In this document: positions 9,629 to 18,774 of the stretch, piece after piece
How the letters are laid out: every line of letters begins with the position of its first letter
Numbering within the stretch: the stretch's first letter is position 1
Origin: Sphingosinicellaceae bacterium
GTDB lineage: Bacteria; Pseudomonadota; Alphaproteobacteria; Sphingomonadales; Sphingomonadaceae
Direction of reading: 5' to 3'
DNA: 64,000 nucleotides
Assembly: GCA_019285715.1 (NCBI GenBank)
Contig: CP079108.1
Coordinates: 1,441,001-1,505,000, forward strand
The notes under the pieces: generated by a model
Told to the model about the DNA's origin: nothing
Seen by the model: the letters and a program-made list of their open reading frames with translations, nothing else
Databases searched by the model: none
Position numbers and translations under genes: made by a program

Positions 9629-10351
9629 ATGGCTCGAGTGGCGATCGTTACCGGCGGTACCCGCGGTATCGGCGAGGCGATCAGCATCGCGCTGCAGGCG
9701 CAGGGCATGACCGTAGCTGCGAACTATGGCGGCGACGATGCCAAGGCGGCGGCGTTCTCTGACCGGACCGGCATCAAGTCGTATAAGTGGAACGTCGCCG
9801 ACCACCAGTCGTGCCTCGATGGCGTCGCGCAGGTCGTGGCTGACCTCGGGCCGGTCGACGTGCTGGTCAACAATGCCGGCATCACTCGCGACGGCACGCT
9901 TATGAAGATGAGCTACGAGATGTGGAAGGAGGTCATGGATGTGAACCTTGGCGGCTGCTTCAACATGGCGAAGGCGGTGTTCGCGGGCATGCGGACGCGC
10001 GGCTATGGGCGGATCGTCAGCATCGGCTCGATCAACGGGCAGGGCGGCCAGTACGGGCAGGTCAACTACGCCGCCGCGAAGTCCGGCATCCACGGCTTCA
10101 CCAAGGCGCTGGCGCAGGAAGGCGCGCGGTCGGGCATCACCGTCAACGCCATCGCGCCCGGCTATATCGACACCGACATGGTCGCCGCTGTTCCGGCCGA
10201 CGTGCTGGAGAAAATCGTTGCCAAGATCCCCGTCGGGCGGCTCGGTCAGGCGAGCGAGATCGCGCGCGGCGTGGTGTTCCTGACGTCGGAGGATGCGGGC
10301 TTCGTCACCGGGTCGACATTGTCGCTTAACGGCGGGCAGCACATGTATTGA
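9629..10351 (+). CDS. phaB: Acetoacetyl-CoA reductase (SDR family)
   Basis: An NADPH-dependent short-chain dehydrogenase reducing acetoacetyl-CoA to (R)-3-hydroxybutyryl-CoA, the monomer step of polyhydroxybutyrate synthesis. It has 240 residues with a TGGTRGIGEAI nucleotide-binding motif, NNAGITRDGT, and the catalytic YAAAKSG with upstream SIGSINGQ serine. The wording of these motifs matches PhaB/PhbB rather than FabG, although FabG-like activity cannot be excluded. A strong GGGGAGAA Shine-Dalgarno precedes the ATG. No phaA or phaC lies nearby. Confidence 0.9.
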   Translation: MARVAIVTGGTRGIGEAISIALQAQGMTVAANYGGDDAKAAAFSDRTGIKSYKWNVADHQSCLDGVAQVVADLGPVDVLVNNAGITRDGTLMKMSYEMWKEVMDVNLGGCFNMAKAVFAGMRTRGYGRIVSIGSINGQGGQYGQVNYAAAKSGIHGFTKALAQEGARSGITVNAIAPGYIDTDMVAAVPADVLEKIVAKIPVGRLGQASEIARGVVFLTSEDAGFVTGSTLSLNGGQHMY

Positions 10352-10569
10352 TCAGGCCGGGCGGCCTGAAGAAGCATTCGGTCAGCATCGCCGGCCATGC
10401 GACGTCGTTCAGCCTTGAGCCGGTGTTCTGGGACGCGCTGCGGGATGCGGCTTCGGCGGACGCACGGACCGTCGCGGCGCTGATCACGGAGATCGACGAG
10501 GCGCGGACGACCAACCTGTCGAGCGCGATCCGGGTGTGGCTGTTCGAGCGGGCTCGGGGCGTAGCGTAG
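10348..10569 (+). CDS. Small ribbon-helix-helix domain protein
   Basis: A 73-residue protein resembling the ribbon-helix-helix family PF13467 of alphaproteobacteria (KKHSVSIAGHATSFSLEPVFWDAL, then LITEIDEART..LSSAIRVWLFE). The family pattern is a short beta strand followed by two helices and is expected to bind DNA as a dimer. The TTG start overlaps the phaB stop (TTGA), so it is probably translated with phaB. Regulation of PHB synthesis is one possible role, but nothing in the sequence proves it. Confidence 0.8.
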   Translation: MIRPGGLKKHSVSIAGHATSFSLEPVFWDALRDAASADARTVAALITEIDEARTTNLSSAIRVWLFERARGVA

Positions 10570-10573
10570 CCGC

Positions 10574-11347
10574 CTAGACCGACGCCGGCTTAGGGTCTCG
10601 GGCTGTCGTGGCGGGCGGGCTGGTCTCGCTGCGCCGAAGCTTTGCCCCAATCAGGCGGAAATACTCGGCCTCGGCGAGGCCGTAGGCACCCGCGGCGAAC
10701 GCCTCAAGGCCGGCGCGGTCAAGAATGGTGACGTTGCCGCGACCGGTGGCGATCAGGCCGTGCTGGTCGAGCGCGTGCAGCGACGTCGTCACGCCGGCGC
10801 GGCGCACCCCGAGCATCATCGCCATGAAGTCGTGGGTCAGCGGCACTTCGTCGTCGTCGAGGCGGTCGTGGCACATCAGCAGCCATCGGGCGAGGCGCTG
10901 CTCGATGGTCTGTCCGGCGGCGGCGATCGAACTCGACAGCTGGATCATCATCGCCTGGACGTAGCGCAGCAGGTGATGGCGCAGCGTCAGGCTGGTTTCA
11001 AAAGCCTCGTTGAGCACCTCGGTCGGCAGGCGCAGCGCCGTACCGCCGGCGACCTGCACATAGGCCTCGTGGGGTGAGTGGTCGGTGCCGAGCACGGTCG
11101 CGGTCTCGGACATGCCCTCGCGCCCGAAGAGCCCGATCTCGCAGCTCCGCCCGTCGAGGGTGACCGCGACGATCGAGATGATGCCGCTCTCCGGGAAATA
11201 GACCCGGTCGATGCCGCGTCCGGCCTCGTGGAGGCGCAGGTTGACCGGCAGCGGGATGCGCTTGAAGTGCGGGGCCAGCAGCGCGTAGTCGGCCGCGGTG
11301 AGCGTCCGCAGCAGACTGTTGCCTGCCTGGGTCTGGGGCAGGTCCAT
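10574..11347 (-). CDS. Crp/Fnr-family transcription regulator
   Basis: A 257-residue regulator with an N-terminal cyclic-nucleotide-binding-type beta barrel (about 20-140; PESGIISIVAVT..GR.CEIGLFGREGM) and a C-terminal winged helix (about 165-230; LTHDFMAMMLGVRRAGVTTSLHAL). It lacks the cysteine set of Fnr, so oxygen sensing through an iron-sulfur cluster is unlikely. The ligand is unknown. It converges on the small ribbon-helix-helix gene and is not part of an operon. Confidence 0.9.
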   Translation of the reverse strand: MDLPQTQAGNSLLRTLTAADYALLAPHFKRIPLPVNLRLHEAGRGIDRVYFPESGIISIVAVTLDGRSCEIGLFGREGMSETATVLGTDHSPHEAYVQVAGGTALRLPTEVLNEAFETSLTLRHHLLRYVQAMMIQLSSSIAAAGQTIEQRLARWLLMCHDRLDDDEVPLTHDFMAMMLGVRRAGVTTSLHALDQHGLIATGRGNVTILDRAGLEAFAAGAYGLAEAEYFRLIGAKLRRSETSPPATTARDPKPASV

Positions 11348-11425
11348 TGCAGTGTCCTTATTTGTGCGTCAGCGTACAGGCTTACCGCACTCTGGACCTA
11401 ATCAATTCGCGCCGCCGCGCCGGAC

Positions 11426-12487
11426 TTACCCCTGAAGCCACGTGACGTGGCCCATCTTGCGGCCGGGCCGGGCCTCGCTCTTGCCGTAGAGGTGGAGGTG
11501 TGCGGCGGGGTCGGCGAGGATGGTCGCCCAGTCGTGGACGTCGTCGCCGAGCAGGTTCTTCATGCGCACGCTCGGTGCGGTGCGCTCGGTCGAGCCCAAC
11601 GGTAGCCCGCAGATGGCGCGGATATGGTTCTCGAACTGTGATGCGCGGGTGCCTTCGATGGTCCAGTGGCCGGAGTTGTGGACGCGGGGCGCCATCTCGT
11701 TGAACACCGGGCCGTCGGCGGTAGCGAAGAACTCGAGGGTCAGCACGCCGCAGTAGTCGAGCGCGTCGGCGACGGCGCGGGCGAGCTTGGTGGCAGCCTC
11801 GACCTGCTCGGCGATGCGGGCGCGGGCGGGTACGTGGCTCTCGCACAGTACGCCCTTCAGGTGCCAGTTGTCGGGCACGTCGTAGACAACGAGGCCCTTC
11901 GCGCCGCGTGCCAGGATGACCGAGAACTCGGCGTCGAAGGTGACGAAGCCCTCGAGGATCGCGGGTGCTCCGCCGGTCGCTTCCCATGCCGCGGCGCAGT
12001 CGTCGAGGTTGTGCAGGCGCGCCTGGCCCTTGCCGTCATAGCCCATGCGGCGGGTTTTGAGCACGGCGGGCGTGCCGATCGCGGCGGCGGCGGCGTGGAG
12101 GTTGGCAAGGCTGTCGACGGCGCGGTACGGCGCGGTGGTGCCGCCGAGGCCCTCGACGAAGCGCTTCTCGGCCATGCGGTCCTGCGAGACCTCCAACGCC
12201 CGCGCCGGCGGGTGGACGGGGACGCGGGTTGCCAGGTGCCGGATGGCCTCGACGTCGATGTTCTCGAACTCGAAGGTGGCGATGTCGACCGCGGCGGCGA
12301 AGCGGTCGAGGGCGGCGCGGTCGGTGTAGTCGGCGCGGGTGACCTCGGCGGCGACGTCGCCGGCGGGCAGCTCGTGCTCGGGCGCGAAGATATGGACGCG
12401 GTAGCCCATGTTGGCGGCCGCGAGCGCGAGCATGCGCCCGAGCTGGCCGCCGCCGAGGATGCCGATCGTCGCTCCGGGAGGTGTCAC
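11426..12487 (-). CDS. purK: N5-carboxyaminoimidazole ribonucleotide synthase
   Basis: ATP-grasp enzyme that converts AIR and bicarbonate to N5-CAIR in purine synthesis. It has 353 residues: the N-terminal [16 protein letters not shown] fold, the ATP-grasp core ([27 protein letters not shown]) and catalytic/metal residues in [15 protein letters not shown]. The ATG overlaps the purE stop by 4 bp, a standard purEK operon. Confidence 0.96.
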   Translation of the reverse strand: MTPPGATIGILGGGQLGRMLALAAANMGYRVHIFAPEHELPAGDVAAEVTRADYTDRAALDRFAAAVDIATFEFENIDVEAIRHLATRVPVHPPARALEVSQDRMAEKRFVEGLGGTTAPYRAVDSLANLHAAAAAIGTPAVLKTRRMGYDGKGQARLHNLDDCAAAWEATGGAPAILEGFVTFDAEFSVILARGAKGLVVYDVPDNWHLKGVLCESHVPARARIAEQVEAATKLARAVADALDYCGVLTLEFFATADGPVFNEMAPRVHNSGHWTIEGTRASQFENHIRAICGLPLGSTERTAPSVRMKNLLGDDVHDWATILADPAAHLHLYGKSEARPGRKMGHVTWLQG

Positions 12488-12981
12488 TTGGCGGGCTTGT
12501 CCTCGGGAGTTTCACTGACGCCGGCGGTCTTGGCGGCGCGCCAGGCGTCGAGGCGGTCGGCGAGTGCGGCGTCGGTGGTGGCGAGCTGGGCGACGACGAT
12601 CAACGCGGCGTTGATCGCGCCCGGCGTGCCGATGGCGAGGGTTCCGACCGGCACGCCGGCGGGCATCTGGACGATGGACAGCAGGCTGTCCATGCCACTC
12701 AGCGCCTTCGATTCGACGGGCACGCCAAACACCGGCAGGCGGGTCATCGCGGCGGCCATGCCAGGCAGGTGCGCGGCCCCGCCCGCTCCGGCGATGATGG
12801 CGCGCAGGCCTCGCCCGGCGGCGGTGGTGGCGTAGTCGTAGAGGCGTTGCGGGGTGCGGTGGGCAGACACGATGCGGACCTCGTGCGGCACGCCGAAGCT
12901 CGCCAGCGTGGCGGCGGCATGGGTCATCGTCGCCCAATCGGATTGGCTGCCCATGATGATGCCGACGAGCGGTTCGTCCAC
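12484..12981 (-). CDS. purE: N5-carboxyaminoimidazole ribonucleotide mutase
   Basis: Converts N5-CAIR to CAIR, directly following PurK. The class I PurE signatures [17 protein letters not shown] and [12 protein letters not shown] are all present. I place the start at a GTG at 12981, preceded by GGGGG five bases upstream, which gives 165 residues, the usual family size. A TTG at 13038 is open in the same frame but would add about 19 residues of non-conserved arginine-rich sequence. Confidence 0.94.
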   Translation of the reverse strand: MDEPLVGIIMGSQSDWATMTHAAATLASFGVPHEVRIVSAHRTPQRLYDYATTAAGRGLRAIIAGAGGAAHLPGMAAAMTRLPVFGVPVESKALSGMDSLLSIVQMPAGVPVGTLAIGTPGAINAALIVVAQLATTDAALADRLDAWRAAKTAGVSETPEDKPAK

Positions 12982-13126
12982 TCTTGCCCCCAAGCTCAGG
13001 AAGCGGCGGACCTTAGGGCGGAGGGCGGGGCGGGGCAACCGGCGTGGGTACCAACAGGCCCAGAGTTGTCAGAGTTTACACCCTACACGTTCCTGAGAAC
13101 CGATCCTACACTGCAATATCAAGTAG

Positions 13127-13738
13127 TTAGTGGAGAAGGCCCTGTTCGGCTAAAAAAGTCCGGACCCCCACCGCGCCGTCGAAGACGTGTCCGATCAGCC
13201 CGGCGCGGCCGGCAGCAGCGACGTTGTCGGCCCGGTCGTCGATGAACACCGCCTCGCCCGGTGCAAGTCCGAAGCGGTCCAGCGCGAGCGCGTAGATCTC
13301 CGGGCCGGGCTTGGTCAGTTTCTCGACGCCCGAGACGACAATGTCGCGGAAGCGCTCGAACACCGGCGCGGTGGCGGCGAAGCGGGGCCAGAATTCGGCG
13401 GAGAAATTGGTGATCGCGAACAGCGGCACATGGGCGGCATCGAGTTCGGCGACCAGTTCGAGCATACCGGGGATCGGGCCGGGGATGGTCTCGAGCCAGC
13501 GTGGCACGTAGGCCGCGATAAGCTCGGCGTCGTCTGGGAAGCGGGCGGTGAGCTCCGCGGTGGTCTCCGCCGCGGCTCGGCCGGCATCATGCTGGAAGTG
13601 CCATCCCGGGGTGACGACGTCGCGCAGGAACCGGTCGAGCCGCGCCGGGTCGGCGATCAGCTTCGAATAGAGGTAGCGCGGGCTCCAGTCGTAGAGGACG
13701 TGGCCGACGTCGAAGACGACGGCGGACGGCTTGCTCAG
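13127..13738 (-). CDS. HAD-family hydrolase with apparent CTG start
   Basis: A ~203-residue haloacid-dehalogenase-like phosphatase (subfamily IA). Motif I is VVFDVGHVLYDW, motif II ITNFSAEFW, motif III KPGPEIY, motif IV EAVFIDDRADN. Motif I begins only a few codons after the rpmJ stop, in the same reading frame, and no ATG, GTG or TTG lies between that stop (13748-13750) and motif I. The best start is CTG at 13738 (reading LSKPSAVVFD), nine bases after the rpmJ stop. The next GTG (13507) would delete motif I and most of the cap. Substrate unknown. Confidence 0.82.
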   Translation of the reverse strand: MSKPSAVVFDVGHVLYDWSPRYLYSKLIADPARLDRFLRDVVTPGWHFQHDAGRAAAETTAELTARFPDDAELIAAYVPRWLETIPGPIPGMLELVAELDAAHVPLFAITNFSAEFWPRFAATAPVFERFRDIVVSGVEKLTKPGPEIYALALDRFGLAPGEAVFIDDRADNVAAAGRAGLIGHVFDGAVGVRTFLAEQGLLH

Positions 13739-13747
13739 CGCGCTGAC

Positions 13748-13873
13748 TTAGCCCTGGCGCGCCTTGAACCGGCGGTTCGTCTTGTTGATGACGTACGTGC
13801 GGCCACGACGGCGGATGACGCGGCAGTCACGATGACGGCCCTTCAGCGACTTCAGGCTGTTACGAATCTTCAT
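13748..13873 (-). CDS. rpmJ: Ribosomal protein L36 (bL36)
   Basis: A 41-residue basic protein of the large ribosomal subunit, [19 protein letters not shown] at the start and [17 protein letters not shown] at the end. This is the C-minus alphaproteobacterial form: one cysteine remains instead of the zinc-binding Cys-Cys-Cys-His set. The stop TAA is followed in the same frame by the HAD hydrolase, nine bases later. Confidence 0.95.
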   Translation of the reverse strand: MKIRNSLKSLKGRHRDCRVIRRRGRTYVINKTNRRFKARQG

Positions 13874-13960
13874 GGGTGCACCGGAAACGGGGTTGGTCTG
13901 GAAAGGTCGCGCTCCCTATGCGGAGGGGGCGTCCAAGTCAAGGCTGACAGAGCCTTGGTG

Positions 13961-14055
13961 TTGTCATTCCGGCGAAGGCCGGAACACGGTTGCATCGCGT
14001 GCTCTGAACTCCGAGCCTTCGGGTAGCTGGGTTCCGGCGTTCGCCGGAATGACAA
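13961..14055. repeat. Extragenic palindrome, family A
   Basis: Arms beginning TTGTCATTCCGGCGAA and ending TTCGCCGGAATGACAA match at 24 of 25 positions around a ~45 bp centre. The copy lies between galE and rpmJ and could form a long cruciform or a terminator-like hairpin. Confidence 0.85.
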
Positions 14056-14070
14056 TGGGCGGTAGGAAGT

Positions 14071-15075
14071 TCAGCTCGGGTGCCGCAGCGCGAGGCTGCG
14101 CTCCCACGCCAGCGCGTCGGCGATGATCCAGTCGAGGTTGTCGCGCACCGGCTTCCATTCGAGGCCCGCCAGGATGCGGGCGTTGTCGGCGACGAGCGCG
14201 GGCGGGTCGCCGGCGCGGCGCGGGGCCATGACGCGCTCGATCTTCATGTTGGTCACCCGGTCGACGGCGTCGAGCACCTCCATCACCGAGAAGCCGCGCG
14301 AATAGCCGCAGTTGAAGGTCAGCGAGACGTCCGGCTCGGCGGCCAGCTTGACCAGCATCGCGACGTGCGCGGCGGCAAGGTCGTGGACGTGGATATAGTC
14401 GCGGACCCCCGTACCGTCGGCGGTCGGATAGTCGGTGCCGAACACGGTGACGTGGTCGCGCTTGCCGGTCGCGGCCTCGCAGGCGACCTTGATCAGGTGG
14501 GTCGCGCCATCGGTCGATTGCCCGCTGCGGCCGTGCGGATCGGCCCCGGCGACGTTGAAATAGCGCAGCACGCCGTAATTGATCGGGTGCGCGGCAGCGA
14601 CGTCGCGGAGCATCAGCTCGGTCATCAGCTTGGAGGTGCCGTAGGGGTTGATCGGCGCCTTGGGCACGTCCTCCCCGATCGGCGAGATATCCGGCATGCC
14701 GTAGACCGCCGCGGTCGACGAGAAGATGAAGTGCTTGACCCCTGACGTCACCGCAGCCTCGATCAGGGTGCGGCTCGCAGCGGTGTTGTTGCGGTAGTAT
14801 TTGAGCGGATTGCCGACCGACTCCGGCACGATGATCGACCCGGCGAAGTGCATGACCGCGCCGACCCGGTGCTCGACGAGGGTGCGGGCAACCAGTGCGG
14901 CATCGGCGATATCGCCCTCGACCAGCGGCACGTCGGCGGGCAGCGCCCAGCGGAATCCGGTCGCAAGATTGTCGATCACGACCACCGAATAGCCGGCATC
15001 GCGAAGCGCCAGCACGGCGTGGCTGCCGATATAGCCGGCGCCGCCGGTCACGAGCACGGTGCCGGTATCACTCAT
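14071..15075 (-). CDS. galE: UDP-glucose 4-epimerase
   Basis: Interconverts UDP-glucose and UDP-galactose for exopolysaccharide and lipopolysaccharide. It has 334 residues from the ATG at 15075 (MSDTGTVLVTGGAGYIGSH). The NAD-binding GGAGYIG, the catalytic serine segment FSSTAAVYG and the YGTSKLMTE tyrosine-lysine pair are all visible. An in-frame start 75 bp upstream adds residues with no conservation and is less likely. No other sugar genes flank it. Confidence 0.95.
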   Translation of the reverse strand: MSDTGTVLVTGGAGYIGSHAVLALRDAGYSVVVIDNLATGFRWALPADVPLVEGDIADAALVARTLVEHRVGAVMHFAGSIIVPESVGNPLKYYRNNTAASRTLIEAAVTSGVKHFIFSSTAAVYGMPDISPIGEDVPKAPINPYGTSKLMTELMLRDVAAAHPINYGVLRYFNVAGADPHGRSGQSTDGATHLIKVACEAATGKRDHVTVFGTDYPTADGTGVRDYIHVHDLAAAHVAMLVKLAAEPDVSLTFNCGYSRGFSVMEVLDAVDRVTNMKIERVMAPRRAGDPPALVADNARILAGLEWKPVRDNLDWIIADALAWERSLALRHPS

Positions 15076-15168
15076 GGTCTTGAAATCCTTGTGACTGTGC
15101 GATGCGACTTGTGCAGCGCGCGGGGCGTTGTAACGGACGCGAGAAGACAATGTGAGGGCTTGAGTTCC

Positions 15169-15831
15169 ATGCGCGTCGCAGTTTCCGGTTTTGTTGTTCC
15201 CCGTACCGCCGTTTCCCGTTCGTTGGCGACCCGCCTGGCGGCGCTATCGGCGCTGGCCTTGCTCGCGGCCTGCTCGACCGGGCCGCAGGGCGCTGAGGTG
15301 ACCCGCTTTCACCTCGGCCAGCCGATCGCGCGCTCGACCGTCGCGCTGGTGCCGGCCGAAGGCGGGCAGGGTGGCCTGGAGTTTGGCTCTTATGCCGACG
15401 CCGTGGCGCGCGAACTTACCGCGCAGAGTTTCATCGCGGTCCCGGCCGGCGACACCACCGCAGCCTATATCGGCACGATCACCGTCACGCAGACGGCCCG
15501 CCCGGGCCGGTCGGGCGGCGGTTTCTCGATCGGTATCGGCGGCGGTGTCGGTGGCGGCGGCTATGGACGTCACGGCGGCAGCTTCGGCGGGGTCGGCGGC
15601 GGGGTGACGGTCCCGATCAGCGGCGGCCACCCGAACGATATCCGCGCGACGACGCTCGGACTGCAGCTGAAGCGTCGCAGCGATGCCACCGTCGTCTGGG
15701 AAGGCCGCGCAACCAGCGAGGCGCAGGGCGCGGCAGGCGACCTTGACCGTGCGGTTCCGGAACTGGCGCATGCACTGCTGGCGGGCTTCCCGGGCGCGCG
15801 GGGGCAGACCGTGCGGGTGAAGGCGCGATAG
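15169..15831 (+). CDS. DUF4136-like outer-membrane lipoprotein
   Basis: A 220-residue predicted lipoprotein. The N-terminus has a long signal sequence ending in the lipobox LLAAC (Cys near residue 36). The mature part resembles DUF4136 proteins (GLEFGSYADAVARELTAQSF; DIRATTLGLQLKRRSDATVVWEGRA) and contains a glycine-rich stretch around residues 115-148. The function is not known; it is a free-standing gene divergent from galE. Confidence 0.75.
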   Translation: MRVAVSGFVVPRTAVSRSLATRLAALSALALLAACSTGPQGAEVTRFHLGQPIARSTVALVPAEGGQGGLEFGSYADAVARELTAQSFIAVPAGDTTAAYIGTITVTQTARPGRSGGGFSIGIGGGVGGGGYGRHGGSFGGVGGGVTVPISGGHPNDIRATTLGLQLKRRSDATVVWEGRATSEAQGAAGDLDRAVPELAHALLAGFPGARGQTVRVKAR

Positions 15832-15922
15832 GCGTGCGGAGATCGCGTTGAACCTGGCGCGCTCCCGACCGGAACCGCCATGTCACTACGTCGGTTGCTT
15901 GAGCATCAACAGGAGTAAGTCG

Positions 15923-16093
15923 ATGCGTAGAAATGGACCTGGACGGACGATCACACTTGCCGCGGCACTGATCGCGATTGGTTTTTCGGTTGCCGGGTGT
16001 CGTGATTGGGGCCGCGGGCCGGGACACAACAGCGACCGGCACCACGACGATCGACGGGACGGCCGGGGCGGGGATCATCGCGGGCCCGGCTGA
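15923..16093 (+). CDS. Tiny exported lipoprotein-like protein, His/Asp/Arg/Gly-rich
   Basis: A 56-residue protein with an AGGAG Shine-Dalgarno seven bases before the ATG. Residues 1-26 form a signal sequence (TITLAAALIAIGFSVAGC) with a lipobox ending at a cysteine. The remaining 30 residues are almost entirely charged or glycine (HNSDRHHDDRRDGRGGDH). No family is recognised. The histidine/aspartate content could suit metal binding, but that is a guess. It points toward a 12 bp hairpin and a second tiny exported protein on the other strand. Confidence 0.65.
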   Translation: MRRNGPGRTITLAAALIAIGFSVAGCRDWGRGPGHNSDRHHDDRRDGRGGDHRGPG

Positions 16094-16128
16094 CGGCTTG
16101 ACTGAAACAGGACGTCGAGCGATCGAAC

Positions 16129-16156
16129 GGGGAACGGCCAGTTACGGCCGTTCCCC
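16129..16156. terminator. Bidirectional hairpin between two small exported-protein genes
   Basis: GGGGAACGGCC and GGCCGTTCCCC are perfectly complementary around a short AGTTAC loop. The hairpin sits between converging small genes (stops at 16093 and 16167). There is no strong T-run, so it may be a terminator, an RNA-stability hairpin, or both. Confidence 0.7.
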
Positions 16157-16166
16157 AGATCACGAA

Positions 16167-16334
16167 TTACCTCCAGTGGCAGACCTTGGTGCGGTGGCCG
16201 TGGTGGCGTTCGATCTTGCAGACCTGCCGCTTGCGGCCGCGGTGATCTGACGGGCGCGCCGAGACCGGTCCCGCAACCAGCAGCATTGCCGCCGCTGCTG
16301 CACCGATAGAACCAACGATCTTAGAAATATTCAC
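16167..16334 (-). CDS. Tiny exported basic protein with two cysteines
   Basis: A 55-residue reading frame with AGGAG upstream of tandem GTG codons; the second GTG (16334) has the better spacing. Residues 1-28 are a classical signal peptide ([15 protein letters not shown]) and the mature peptide is short and rich in histidine, lysine and arginine with two cysteines ([15 protein letters not shown]). The pattern matches unannotated small secreted proteins common in sphingomonads. Function unknown. Confidence 0.65.
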   Translation of the reverse strand: MNISKIVGSIGAAAAAMLLVAGPVSARPSDHRGRKRQVCKIERHHGHRTKVCHWR

Positions 16335-16510
16335 CACATTCTCCTCTTGGTGGGCATCCAGAAATACAACCCATCAATGAACGGGTTCCGAACGACTCCA
16401 TGCGAAGCTTGGCCCGGTCGAAGGTGGCGCCGTCCGTCAGCGCAGGAGGAGGTAATCGCCAACCCCACCAGCCCCTTGCGGCAACCCGCGCCACCCGCCA
16501 TTACCCGCCC

Positions 16511-17635
16511 ATGACAATCGCCGTTTCCGCCGCCTTCGACAGCGGCAATATCGAGGTCGAACGCATCGCCGGGCCGGGGGCGATCGACCTGCGCATCCGC
16601 AAGGACGCGCACAGCGACTTCTACCAGTGGTTCCATTTCCGGCTGACCGGTGCACGCGGGCAGGCGTGCACGCTGCGGATCGTCAACTGCAAGGGTTCGG
16701 CATACGAGGGTGGCTGGCCGAACTACCGTGCCGTGGTCTCCGACGACCGGCAGGACTGGACCCGCGCCCCGACGAGCTATGACGACGGCATCCTGACCAT
16801 CCGCGTGACACCGCGTGGCGACAGCCTTTGGGTGGCGTATTTCGCGCCTTACTCGATGGAGCGGCATCACGACCTGGTGGCACGCATCGGCAGCCACGAC
16901 GGCGTCCGGGCGGAGGTGCTCGGTACCTCCATCGAGGGCCAGCCGATGGACTGCCTGCACATCGGCAACGGTGCGAAACAGGTCTGGCTGTACGCGCGCC
17001 AGCACCCCGGCGAGAGTATGGCCGAGTGGTGGATGGAGGGCGCGCTGGAGCGGCTGGTCGATGCCAGCGACCCGGTCGCGCGGCGGCTGCGCGCGGCGTG
17101 CAGCTTCCACGTCGTGCCGAACATGAACCCCGACGGGTCGCGGCGCGGCCACCTGCGGACCAACGCGGTCGGGGCCAACCTCAACCGCGAGTGGGCCGAG
17201 CCGACGCCCGAGCGCTCGCCCGAGGTGCTGTGCGTCCGTAACGCGATGGACGCGACCGGCGTCGACTTCGCGATGGACGTGCACGGCGACGAGTCCCTGC
17301 CCCACAACTTCATCGCGGGCTTCGAGGGCATTCCGTCGATCACCGACCGGCAGCTTGGGCTGCTCAACGACTACAAGGCGGGCCTCGCGCGGCTCAGCCC
17401 CGACTTCCAGACCCGCATCGGCTATCCCGCGACGGGTCCGGGGCGGGCGAACCTGACGATGAGCACCAACCAGCTGGCCGAGCGCTTCGGCTGCCTGGCG
17501 ATGACGCTGGAGATGCCGTTCAAGGACGCCGACGACAATCCCGACCCGAAGCGCGGCTGGTCTCCGGGGCGGTCGAAGGCGCTGGGGCGGGACTGCCTCG
17601 CGGCGCTGCATGAGGTCGTCGAGCGGCTGCGGTGA
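16511..17635 (+). CDS. M14-family zinc carboxypeptidase, cytosolic carboxypeptidase-like
   Basis: A 374-residue protein with an N-terminal beta-sandwich domain (about 1-120) and a C-terminal M14 peptidase domain, the architecture of bacterial relatives of cytosolic carboxypeptidases (AGBL/CCP). Zinc-ligand motif [12 protein letters not shown] gives His and Glu, the third ligand is in DVHGDE, and the catalytic glutamate is in [13 protein letters not shown] and NLNRE, the substrate carboxylate-binding segments, are present. There is no signal peptide, so it acts in the cytoplasm. It overlaps the next gene by 4 bp (GTGA), the head of a four-gene run. Confidence 0.9.
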   Translation: MTIAVSAAFDSGNIEVERIAGPGAIDLRIRKDAHSDFYQWFHFRLTGARGQACTLRIVNCKGSAYEGGWPNYRAVVSDDRQDWTRAPTSYDDGILTIRVTPRGDSLWVAYFAPYSMERHHDLVARIGSHDGVRAEVLGTSIEGQPMDCLHIGNGAKQVWLYARQHPGESMAEWWMEGALERLVDASDPVARRLRAACSFHVVPNMNPDGSRRGHLRTNAVGANLNREWAEPTPERSPEVLCVRNAMDATGVDFAMDVHGDESLPHNFIAGFEGIPSITDRQLGLLNDYKAGLARLSPDFQTRIGYPATGPGRANLTMSTNQLAERFGCLAMTLEMPFKDADDNPDPKRGWSPGRSKALGRDCLAALHEVVERLR

Positions 17636-18087
17636 TCGTCCGGCCAGACGACCTGACTGGCGATGCGATCGGCGCGCTGCTGCGTCATCACCTCGAGGAG
17701 GCGCACCGCAACTCGCCACCAGGCAGCGTCTTCGCCTTCGACATCGAGCGGTTGAAAGCACCCGACGTGACGTTCTGGTCGGCGTGGGAGGGCGACGCCC
17801 TGCTCGGCTGCGGCGCGCTGAGGGAGGTCGCTCCCGACCACGGCGAGGTCAAGTCGATGCGGACCGCGCCCGAACACGTCCGCAAGGGCGTCGGCGCCGC
17901 GATCCTCGACCAGTTGATCGATGCCGCGAAGGCCCGCGGCTACCGGCGGCTCAGCCTCGAAACCGGGTCGGGCGCAGCTTACGAATCGGCGCTGGGGTTG
18001 TACCGGCGGCGCGGCTTCACCAGCGGCGCAGCCTTCGGCGGATACGTCGGTTCGGACTTCAACCAATTCTTCCACCTGGAACTTTGA
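17632..18087 (+). CDS. GNAT-family N-acetyltransferase
   Basis: A 151-residue acetyltransferase. The acetyl-CoA-binding loop is RKGVGAAIL after the VKSMRTAPE strand, and the late LGLYRRRGF motif is typical of this subfamily (amino-acid or small-molecule GNATs). The GTG start overlaps the stop of the M14 carboxypeptidase and the stop lies 2 bp before gpmA, so the genes are probably co-transcribed. Substrate unknown. Confidence 0.88.
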   Translation: MIVRPDDLTGDAIGALLRHHLEEAHRNSPPGSVFAFDIERLKAPDVTFWSAWEGDALLGCGALREVAPDHGEVKSMRTAPEHVRKGVGAAILDQLIDAAKARGYRRLSLETGSGAAYESALGLYRRRGFTSGAAFGGYVGSDFNQFFHLEL

Positions 18088-18089
18088 CC

Positions 18090-18773
18090 ATGCCCCAGCT
18101 CGTCCTCATCCGCCACGGCCAGTCGGCGTGGAACCTCGAGAACCGCTTCACCGGCTGGTGGGACGTGGCGCTGACCGAGAAGGGTATCGCCGAGGCAGTC
18201 GCGGCGGGCGAACTGCTTAGCCAGCACGGCTTCGACTTCGACCTGTGCTTCACCAGCGTGCAGAGCCGCGCGATCAAGACGCTCGACCTTGCGCTGGAAG
18301 CCATGGGCCGGCTGTGGCTGCCGGTAGTCAAGGACTGGCGGCTGAACGAGCGCCACTACGGCGGGCTGACCGGGCTCAACAAGGCCGAGACCGCGGCGAT
18401 CCACGGCGAGGCGCAGGTGATGGTCTGGCGGCGCAGCTTCGACATCCCGCCGCCGCCACTCGCGCCGGGCGGCGAGTTCGACCTGTCGAAGGACCGCCGC
18501 TACGCCGGGGTCGCGGTGCCCGCCGCCGAGAGCCTGAAGGACACCATCGCGCGGGTTCTTCCCTACTGGGAGTCGGTGATCGTGCCCGAGATCCAGGCCG
18601 GCAAGCGCGTCGTCATCGTCGCCCACGGCAATTCGCTGCGAGCCTTGGTCAAGCACCTGTCGAACATCGCCGACGCCGACATCGTCCATGAGGAGATACC
18701 CACCGGCAAGCCGATGGTCTACGAACTGGCCGACGACCTGACGGCAACGAGGCGCTACTATTTGGGGGACTGA
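18090..18773 (+). CDS. gpmA: 2,3-bisphosphoglycerate-dependent phosphoglycerate mutase
   Basis: Interconverts 3- and 2-phosphoglycerate. The 227-residue protein has the phosphohistidine motif RHGQSAWN (His9), [15 protein letters not shown], and the second catalytic histidine in [14 protein letters not shown]. Length and motifs match GpmA rather than generic histidine phosphatases. The ATG follows the GNAT stop after 2 bp and the stop is 1 bp before the thioredoxin-like gene. Confidence 0.95.
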   Translation: MPQLVLIRHGQSAWNLENRFTGWWDVALTEKGIAEAVAAGELLSQHGFDFDLCFTSVQSRAIKTLDLALEAMGRLWLPVVKDWRLNERHYGGLTGLNKAETAAIHGEAQVMVWRRSFDIPPPPLAPGGEFDLSKDRRYAGVAVPAAESLKDTIARVLPYWESVIVPEIQAGKRVVIVAHGNSLRALVKHLSNIADADIVHEEIPTGKPMVYELADDLTATRRYYLGD

Positions 18774-18774
18774 T

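Noticed and set aside
12979-13038. Longer purE start at TTG 13038.
   Set aside because: Adds non-conserved residues; the GTG at 12981 has a well-spaced GGGGG and gives the normal length.
15076-15150. A longer galE N-terminus from 15150.
   Set aside because: The extra 25 residues are not conserved before the Rossmann motif; the ATG at 15075 is the family start.
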